The notes beneath the pieces were generated by a model that saw only the letters and a program-made list of their open reading frames with translations, was not told where the DNA came from and did not search any database. The translations under genes and the position numbers were made by a program. From positions 1 to 23,674 of the forward strand of contig CARXKP010000014.1 in the NCBI GenBank assembly GCA_949096025.1: a DNA stretch of 23,674 bases. The letters run 5' to 3'. Origin of the DNA: an uncultured Eubacteriales bacterium (GTDB lineage: Bacteria; Bacillota; Clostridia; Christensenellales; UBA1242). Position 1 is the stretch's first letter. Each line of letters starts with the position of its first letter. Positions 1 to 4,940 of the stretch are shown piece after piece.

Positions 1-16
1 AAAAATAAAATTTTTG

Positions 17-35
17 TGCTATAATGGGTTCGGAG
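17..35 (+). promoter_or_regulatory. Extended -10 promoter and RBS of the Ntn-hydrolase gene
   Basis: TG at 17-18, one base, then a perfect TATAAT at 20-25 form an extended -10 element. A -35 box cannot be judged because the window begins just upstream. Seven bases past the -10 falls at about 32, the first base of the ribosome-binding site GGAG (32-35), so the predicted leader is only about 11 nt. Confidence 0.6.
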
Positions 36-42
36 AAAAATT

Positions 43-1143
43 ATGACTGAACAGATAGAACAAAAGAAAATGCCAAAATGGAAAAAGGCAATAATTATTT
101 CCTTATTAAGTTTTCTTGGATTAATTATAATTGCAATTAGCACTTTTTATGGTGTTTATTTCAATGAAATAAATGCACTTTGCACCATTAAAAAAGTAGA
201 TGAAGGTATATATTCGATGACCTATAAAAACGACTACTTTTTTGATGAATTTCTAGAAACTGGTGCTAGTTCTGATGAAGAATTATCGGACTTTATTATT
301 AAAAAACTTCTTCACGGACTCCCCGTTAATTTTGATTTGCCAGATTATGGATGTTCTTCTTTTACCGCATCAACTAGTGATGGCGAGCATACATTTGCTA
401 GAAACTTAGACATTGATTTTGCCCCTATTATGATAGTTAAAACCTACCCTAAAAATAGTTACTCTAGTATTTCAATGGTAAACTTATCTGCACTAAGTTT
501 TAGTGAAAGTCACAAACCTAATAGTTTAATGGATAAAATGCTTTTGCTTGCTACTCCTTATATTCCATTTGATGGAGTAAATGAAAAAGGTGTTGCTATT
601 TGCGTAAATATGGTTAATGGAAATGCCATAGAACAAAATACAGGAAAGATTAATATTACAACCACCACCCTAATAAGACTTGTACTTGATAAAGCACAAA
701 ATGTAGATGAAGCTATCGAACTAATAAAAAATTATGATTTACACGATAGCACTGGAGGACCTTATCATTTTCAAATCGTCGACAAATCTGGGAAAAGTGC
801 TATTGTAGAATATTTTAACAATGAAATACAAGTAATTAAGGGTGAGGGCAATTATCAAATTATGACAAATCACGCATTAAACACTCTTGAGCCTAGCGAA
901 AGCACTTTTACTAATACATTTATTAGATACAATACTATAAAGGATAAGTTAGATGAAACTGATGGTATTTTATCGGTTCAGGATTCCATCAACCTATTAC
1001 AAGAAGTTAAACTTTCTTGGGGAACAAAAGAAGATAATGACCAAGGTGGCGCATTATATTCAGTAGTTTACAATCTAGACAAAAAAGAACTTCAATTTGT
1101 ATATAAAAGCAAAGTTGATATTATTTATAAATACAGTTTATAG
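43..1143 (+). CDS. Membrane-anchored Ntn-hydrolase, C45 acyltransferase / choloylglycine hydrolase-like
   Basis: 366 residues. Residues 18-40 form one hydrophobic helix after a Lys-rich N-terminus, so a type II membrane protein with an outward catalytic domain is predicted. The catalytic signature is Y-G-C-S-S-F around Cys104, followed by F-A-R-N-L-D-I-D (R120, N121, D123), which matches the nucleophile Cys and the R-N-x-D segment of the linear-amide C-N hydrolases (choloylglycine hydrolase, penicillin acyltransferase C45). Downstream, G-V-N-E-K-G-V and a Thr-rich helix leading into L-D-K-A-Q-N-V-D-E-A also fit the family. These enzymes cut before the Cys to expose it as the N-terminal nucleophile, which here would separate residues 1-103, including the anchor, from the catalytic chain. 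The substrate cannot be read from the sequence; a bile-salt hydrolase is not specifically supported. The start is chosen by GGAG seven bases upstream. No terminator is visible after the stop. Confidence 0.78.
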   Translation: MTEQIEQKKMPKWKKAIIISLLSFLGLIIIAISTFYGVYFNEINALCTIKKVDEGIYSMTYKNDYFFDEFLETGASSDEELSDFIIKKLLHGLPVNFDLPDYGCSSFTASTSDGEHTFARNLDIDFAPIMIVKTYPKNSYSSISMVNLSALSFSESHKPNSLMDKMLLLATPYIPFDGVNEKGVAICVNMVNGNAIEQNTGKINITTTTLIRLVLDKAQNVDEAIELIKNYDLHDSTGGPYHFQIVDKSGKSAIVEYFNNEIQVIKGEGNYQIMTNHALNTLEPSESTFTNTFIRYNTIKDKLDETDGILSVQDSINLLQEVKLSWGTKEDNDQGGALYSVVYNLDKKELQFVYKSKVDIIYKYSL

Positions 1144-1171
1144 ACAAAATTAACTAACTTTTTATATATTA

Positions 1172-1200
1172 TTGACAATTTTATATTATTAAAGTAAAAT
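1172..1200 (+). promoter_or_regulatory. Sigma-A-type promoter for the 145-aa membrane protein
   Basis: TTGACA at 1172-1177, a 17-bp spacer, then TAAAAT at 1195-1200. The start site predicted near 1207 gives a leader of about 35 nt, and GAGGG at 1233-1237 is the RBS for the ATG at 1242. Confidence 0.75.
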
Positions 1201-1241
1201 ACAAATTATTAATACATAACAAATTTACTTATGAGGGAAAA

Positions 1242-1679
1242 ATGGAAAATTATATTAAAAAAATTAATGATAGATTAATAAGCAGTGGAAATGCAGAAAA
1301 CGCTAAAAAAGTCAAATTTAGTTTCCAACTTGCTGGAGGTCTTACTCTTGGCATTGGAATTGCTGGCTTTTTAGCATCTTTTATAACCTTTTTAGTCCTT
1401 TTTCTAAAGTTTAAAACTGACGAGGCATTTATTGCCTGGTATGTGGCTATCCCATTTTTACTTTTAATTGTTGTCGGTGCAGTACTTGCAAGAATTGGCG
1501 ACACCCTTCTTCCAAAAAATAAGACAAGCATTGATAAGTTTACAGAAAATTTAAAGGCTATCAAACAATTAACATTTAAAAAGAAGGAAAAAACTGAACT
1601 TTTAACATATATTGATACATCGAGCGAAAAACAAATTGTAAATAATGAAAATGAAAAACAAGAAGAGGTTGAAAATTAA
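1242..1679 (+). CDS. Small two-helix membrane protein of unknown function
   Basis: 145 residues and not a family I recognise. Residues 1-28 are polar. Two membrane helices follow, at about 30-56 (Gly-rich, entering through a G-G-L-T-L-G-I-G stretch) and 66-86. The tail from about 90 to 145 is highly charged, rich in Lys and then Glu/Asn, and probably cytoplasmic by the positive-inside rule. There is no signal peptide cleavage site, enzymatic motif or sorting signal. It has its own promoter and a terminator that overlaps its stop codon, so it is likely a monocistronic unit. RBS GAGGG lies four bases before the ATG. Confidence 0.7.
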   Translation: MENYIKKINDRLISSGNAENAKKVKFSFQLAGGLTLGIGIAGFLASFITFLVLFLKFKTDEAFIAWYVAIPFLLLIVVGAVLARIGDTLLPKNKTSIDKFTENLKAIKQLTFKKKEKTELLTYIDTSSEKQIVNNENEKQEEVEN

Positions 1680-1692
1680 TCAACCTTTTTTT
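1663..1692 (+). terminator. Rho-independent terminator overlapping a stop codon
   Basis: GGTTGA (1667-1672) pairs with TCAACC (1680-1685) across a 7-nt loop, the stem can extend outward through A-U and G-U pairs, and seven T follow (1686-1692). The TAA stop of the preceding gene (1677-1679) lies in the loop. Confidence 0.8.
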
Positions 1693-1717
1693 ACATAACT
1701 AAAATCAAACAAAATTC

Positions 1718-1746
1718 TTGACAAATTATTATAAAAAATTAATAAT
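1718..1746 (+). promoter_or_regulatory. Promoter whose start site falls on the ATG (possible leaderless mRNA)
   Basis: TTGACA at 1718-1723, 17-bp spacer, AATAAT at 1741-1746. Counting seven bases from the end of the -10 puts +1 at 1753, the A of the ATG. No Shine-Dalgarno sequence is present in the preceding bases (only A/T with a single G). Confidence 0.55.
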
Positions 1747-1752
1747 AGAAAT

Positions 1753-2415
1753 ATGAAGAAAATATCACTTATCTTGCTAACTCTATGTATTACATTGTTG
1801 CCTCTTTTTTCTGGCAATCTTTTTTGCAGTGCTAGTGATTACCCTCTCGAAGAAGGCTGTTACACTACAGTAATTTCTTCTAAATGTGATTTATATTTAG
1901 AGCCTTCATTTATCTCCCCTAAAATTACAGTAGAAGAAAATATAATTTCAGTTAAGCATAATCAACAGGTAAAAGTTATATCAGTTGAAGGCGATTTTGC
2001 TCTTATCAAATTTCAAAAACAAGAAGGATATGTTTATAAATATTATTTAAAGCCTACTCAAAACACCTCCCAATATATTTATCCTGTTACAAACGCGACA
2101 ATTAGAAATGATACGAAAATATATGACTTACAATTAAGTGATAGCGAGCTTCCACTTGCTAAAAAGAATACCAGGGTATATCTTTACAATGGATTTGATG
2201 ATAAGAAAGAATATACTTCGGTACAAATAGTTCTTGAATCAGGAGAACTCTATAACGGCTTTATAAAAACTGCTGATATTAAGCCAGACGGAGTGAGCGG
2301 GCTTCTTATTGCTGGAATATCTATCATAGCCGCATCTGTTACAGTAATTCTTTCACTTGTTTTTATCAAGAAAAAGAAAAAATCTAAAAAGAAAGAGCCT
2401 CAAACTCAAAATTAA
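1753..2415 (+). CDS. Secreted, membrane-anchored protein with SH3-like domains
   Basis: 220 residues. Residues 1-27 are a classical signal peptide (M-K-K, Leu/Ile-rich core, C-S-A before the likely cleavage). Residues of about 33-105 look like an SH3b-type barrel (short beta strands, ending in E-G-Y-V-Y-K-Y-Y-L). A second beta-rich segment at about 108-178 could be another copy, with an N-G-F-I-K-T-A end resembling the first. A C-terminal helix at 183-205 followed by a run of Lys is a stop-transfer anchor. The bulk would therefore be outside the cell, held to the membrane at its C-terminus. SH3b domains often bind peptidoglycan, but no catalytic domain is fused here. The start is supported by the signal peptide rather than by an RBS, which is absent. 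Confidence 0.65.
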   Translation: MKKISLILLTLCITLLPLFSGNLFCSASDYPLEEGCYTTVISSKCDLYLEPSFISPKITVEENIISVKHNQQVKVISVEGDFALIKFQKQEGYVYKYYLKPTQNTSQYIYPVTNATIRNDTKIYDLQLSDSELPLAKKNTRVYLYNGFDDKKEYTSVQIVLESGELYNGFIKTADIKPDGVSGLLIAGISIIAASVTVILSLVFIKKKKKSKKKEPQTQN

Positions 2416-2464
2416 AACATAAAGTAAAAACATATTAAATAACAAATATTTTTGTCACTCAAAG

Positions 2465-2513
2465 TTGAAAAGTTCTCCTTTATCCTTGTAAAATATAGAT
2501 AAAGGAGTTTTTT
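2465..2513 (+). promoter_or_regulatory. Promoter, RBS and perfect 10-bp inverted repeat upstream of the fibre gene
   Basis: TTGAAA (2465-2470), an 18-bp spacer and TAAAAT (2489-2494) give a plausible promoter with +1 near 2501. A perfect inverted repeat, CTCCTTTATC (2475-2484) and GATAAAGGAG (2498-2507), spans it. The right arm contains the RBS AAAGGAG for the ATG at 2515 and is followed by six T (2508-2513). The repeat could be a repressor site in DNA. If transcription starts further upstream, it would be an RNA hairpin that both hides the RBS and resembles a terminator. Confidence 0.6.
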
Positions 2514-2514
2514 A

Positions 2515-4380
2515 ATGATAAACAATACACACGAAATAGAAAGATTAAAAAAACAGATTTGGCTTATACAAACAGTGACATTACCAAAAATTAATGAAAA
2601 AATAGACACCTTATCAGGAGGAAGTGGGAGTAAATTTGATGAGATTACACAGGAACTTACAAATATTTCTTCTAAACTTGAAGAAATATCGTCTGAACTT
2701 AATCTCAATGGGGATTCAACTTATATTGACAATTTATTTACAAGTGTAGAACATATAGAACAAAATATTTCAACGCTTCAAATTGATTTAAATAAAATTG
2801 AAAATAGACTTGATGAAATAAACACAATGGCTGAAGGGATTACCGATTCATTTGTAGAAATAAATGGAAATATAAATTTTCATTCTTCCGAACTTCATAA
2901 TCTCAAAACTAGAATTGACAATCTTGAAGATTCGGACTCTCTTCAGAGCTCAAAAATGTCTGCTTTGCAAACCGCTCTTGATACTGTTAACGATAGAATT
3001 GATGAAATAAATGTTGTCAATGAAGGAATAACTGACTCTTTTGTAGGAATCACTGGTGATATGAATTTTCACACCTCAGAACTAAATAATCATAAAACCA
3101 GGTTAGAAAAACTTGAGGCTTCTGACAAAACACAAAACTCTGATATTTCTACTCTAAAGACTGACCTCGCTTCTACTAAAACAACTCTTAGTTCTGTAAG
3201 CACAAAAGCAAACGATAACGCTAGTAGCATAAGCGCTCTAAACAATACTGTCAAATCTCACACTTCAAGCATCACAGGTTATGGCACAAGAATTACAAAT
3301 CTAGAAACTTCCAACACAAATAATACAAAAAATATTTCTTCTCTTCAAGCAAGCGTAAATAACATAAATACTAGGCTTGACGAAATCAATACTGCAAACG
3401 AATCAATCACCGATTCATTCGCCACTATTATTGCTGATAGTAATTTTCACACTACCGAACTTGGAAAACACAATACAAGAATTACAAAACTTGAAACTAC
3501 TGTTGCAACAAATACTACAAATATAACAACCAATAAAAACAATATTGCCACTAATAAAAATAACATCGCAACCAACAAGACGAATATCACTACTAATAAG
3601 AATAATATAACCGCTAATACCAATAAAATTACTACCCTTCAAACAAGCGTAAATAATATTAACACTAGGCTTGATGAAATCAATACTGCAAACGAAACAA
3701 TTACTGATTCTTATGCTGGTCTTGTTGCTGACAGCAATTTTCATACTAGCGAACTTGGAAAACACAACACAAGGCTTACAAAACTTGAAACTTCTGTTGC
3801 AACAAATACTACAAATATTACAACTAACAAAAACAATATTGCTACTAATAAAACTAACATCGCGACCAACAAGACTAATATCACTACTAATAAGAATAAT
3901 ATAACCGCCAATACCAATAAAATTACCGCCCTTCAAACAAGTGTAAATAATTTAACAAGTGAAATTGAGGCATTAAAATCAAGTGGCAGTAGTGAACAAA
4001 TTGATGTAATCTATGATATGAGAAGTACAGACGCAAATATCAATAGAGGATTTACTGCCGGACTTATTGGAAACAAATATTTTTCCGTTGATCTAACTCC
4101 TTATAAATACATAAGAGTATTTGCAAATCTTGCAAACTTTGAATGTCAACAAAAAATAGACCTTGTAAATCGTAAACAACAAGAGTTTACATTATGCGCC
4201 ATTAGCAACACTTATCTGGCTATTCACTTTATGAAAGGACAGGTTAGAACCGCTCTTGATAGATTTGCCGCTCTTGGTTATTCAATCTTTACCTATACAA
4301 AATCATCTAGCGCTTGGACAGTCGAAAATGGTTCTAACAAATCCACAATATATATTTATAGAGTTGAAGGAATTAAATAA
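2515..4380 (+). CDS. Tail-fibre-like coiled-coil protein with tandem modules and a C-terminal globular domain
   Basis: 621 residues, no signal peptide and no membrane helix. After a short N-terminal coiled coil and a Gly/Ser break (about 35-40), a module of about 42 residues occurs four times, starting near 97, 160, 286 and 384. It begins [TND]-R-[LI]-D-E-I-N, passes through I-T-D-S and N-F-H-[ST]-[ST]-E-L, and ends in L-E. Variable coiled-coil linkers join the copies. In the later linkers the heptad is of the type I-A-T-N-K-N-N, with Ile at a and Asn at d, as in stalks of trimeric autotransporter adhesins and phage fibres. Residues of about 490-621 form a non-repetitive beta-rich domain, probably the binding tip. 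The build resembles a trimeric phage tail fibre or receptor-binding protein, yet no phage gene is nearby. The export route and target are unknown. Confidence 0.7.
   Translation: MINNTHEIERLKKQIWLIQTVTLPKINEKIDTLSGGSGSKFDEITQELTNISSKLEEISSELNLNGDSTYIDNLFTSVEHIEQNISTLQIDLNKIENRLDEINTMAEGITDSFVEINGNINFHSSELHNLKTRIDNLEDSDSLQSSKMSALQTALDTVNDRIDEINVVNEGITDSFVGITGDMNFHTSELNNHKTRLEKLEASDKTQNSDISTLKTDLASTKTTLSSVSTKANDNASSISALNNTVKSHTSSITGYGTRITNLETSNTNNTKNISSLQASVNNINTRLDEINTANESITDSFATIIADSNFHTTELGKHNTRITKLETTVATNTTNITTNKNNIATNKNNIATNKTNITTNKNNITANTNKITTLQTSVNNINTRLDEINTANETITDSYAGLVADSNFHTSELGKHNTRLTKLETSVATNTTNITTNKNNIATNKTNIATNKTNITTNKNNITANTNKITALQTSVNNLTSEIEALKSSGSSEQIDVIYDMRSTDANINRGFTAGLIGNKYFSVDLTPYKYIRVFANLANFECQQKIDLVNRKQQEFTLCAISNTYLAIHFMKGQVRTALDRFAALGYSIFTYTKSSSAWTVENGSNKSTIYIYRVEGIK
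3344..3931 (+). repeat. Two tandem 294-bp direct repeats inside the fibre gene
   Basis: Unit 1 is 3344-3637 and unit 2 is 3638-3931. Both start TTCAA[GA]CAAG[CT]GTAAATAA, and a third partial start follows at 3932. Each unit encodes 98 residues (one 42-residue module plus an Asn/Thr heptad stalk), exactly 14 heptads, so units can be gained or lost without changing reading frame or coiled-coil phase. By eye the two copies are about 85-90% identical, with many synonymous differences. Confidence 0.85.
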
Positions 4381-4390
4381 AATTAATATC

Positions 4391-4423
4391 CCCTCCAAAA
4401 ATTGGAGGGATTTTTTGTTTTTT
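4391..4423 (+). terminator. Strong rho-independent terminator after the fibre gene
   Basis: CCCTCCAA (4391-4398) pairs with TTGGAGGG (4402-4409) across a 3-nt loop and is followed by T6-G-T6 (4411-4423). It isolates the fibre gene from the cad promoter 30 bp downstream. Confidence 0.9.
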
Positions 4424-4454
4424 AGAAATATTTTTAATTTTTTTTGAAAAACTG

Positions 4455-4484
4455 TTGACAGTTGAATGATTGTTCAACTATAAT
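4455..4484 (+). promoter_or_regulatory. cad operon promoter (consensus -35 and -10)
   Basis: TTGACA (4455-4460), 18-bp spacer, TATAAT (4479-4484), with +1 predicted near 4491. Both hexamers are perfect. The spacer is one base longer than the optimum and is exactly occupied by an operator palindrome. Confidence 0.88.
4461..4478 (+). promoter_or_regulatory. ArsR/CadC-type operator O1 in the promoter spacer
   Basis: GTTGAATGATTGTTCAAC is an imperfect palindrome with outer arms GTTGAA and TTCAAC, of the TGAA-N-TTCA type bound by SmtB/ArsR/CadC repressors. It fills the 18-bp spacer exactly, so repressor binding would block RNA polymerase. Confidence 0.82.
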
Positions 4485-4491
4485 GTTTATG

Positions 4492-4509
4492 GTTGAATAA
4501 TCATTCAAC
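4492..4509 (+). promoter_or_regulatory. ArsR/CadC-type operator O2 at the transcription start
   Basis: GTTGAATAATCATTCAAC has 7-bp perfect arms (GTTGAAT and ATTCAAC) around AATC. Its centre is 31 bp from that of O1, about three helical turns, so two dimers would sit on the same face of the DNA. Confidence 0.82.
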
Positions 4510-4535
4510 TATTGTAATATACTAATGGAGGAAAT

Positions 4536-4940
4536 ATGGAAAAAACGAATCAAACAAAATCTAATTGCAAAAAAGGTTGCGACTGTAACATAATTCATAA
4601 AGAAACATTAGAAGAAGTTAAGGCAAAAATGCCAAATGACAATTTGCTTCTTGAAATGGCAGACTTTTATAAAGCTCTTTCAGATAGCACACGCATTAAA
4701 ATAATTGCAGCACTTGCTCATAACGAATTATGTGTTTGTGATATTTCATCACTTCTCAATATGACAAAGTCAGCAATATCACATCAACTTCAAAATTTAA
4801 GAGAAATGAACCTAATTAAAGGTAGAAAGGCTGGAAAAGAGGTCTTTTACTCTCTTGCGGACAGACACGTAGAAGAGGTTTTTGAAGTAAGCAAAGAGCA
4901 CGTTTTGGAGGAACTAAATGAAAAAGAAAGTAAGAATTGA
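4536..4940 (+). CDS. cadC: CadC-type ArsR/SmtB family metal-sensing repressor
   Basis: 134 residues. The winged-helix core runs from about 38 to 108, with the recognition helix region near 76-92 (S-A-I-S-H-Q-L-Q-N-L). Ligands of both known metal sites of this family are present. The alpha3N site has C11, C15 and C17 in the N-terminal tail plus C66 and C68 in E-L-C-V-C-D. The alpha5 site has D109, H111, H122 and E125, with the same spacing as SmtB and CadC. Cd(II), Pb(II) or Zn(II) binding would release DNA and induce the operon. It is autoregulated through O1 and O2 just upstream. RBS GGAGG is at 4527-4531. Its last 23 bp overlap the ATPase gene, indicating translational coupling. Confidence 0.92.
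   Translation: MEKTNQTKSNCKKGCDCNIIHKETLEEVKAKMPNDNLLLEMADFYKALSDSTRIKIIAALAHNELCVCDISSLLNMTKSAISHQLQNLREMNLIKGRKAGKEVFYSLADRHVEEVFEVSKEHVLEELNEKESKN

Noticed and set aside
1250..1564. Antisense frame opposite the 145-aa membrane protein
   Set aside because: The sense gene has a consensus promoter, RBS and terminator. The antisense frame has none, and its hydrophobic character is a by-product of the sense codons.
3415..3936. Long antisense reading frame opposite the fibre gene (173 codons)
   Set aside because: It mirrors the 294-bp repeats. Its Ile/Ser/Cys-rich translation is the complement of the Asn/Thr heptads, and it lacks an RBS or promoter.
2515..4380. A prophage or tailocin cluster around the fibre-like gene
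   Set aside because: No capsid, tail, lysis, integrase or portal gene lies within the window, and the gene is bounded by its own promoter and terminator.
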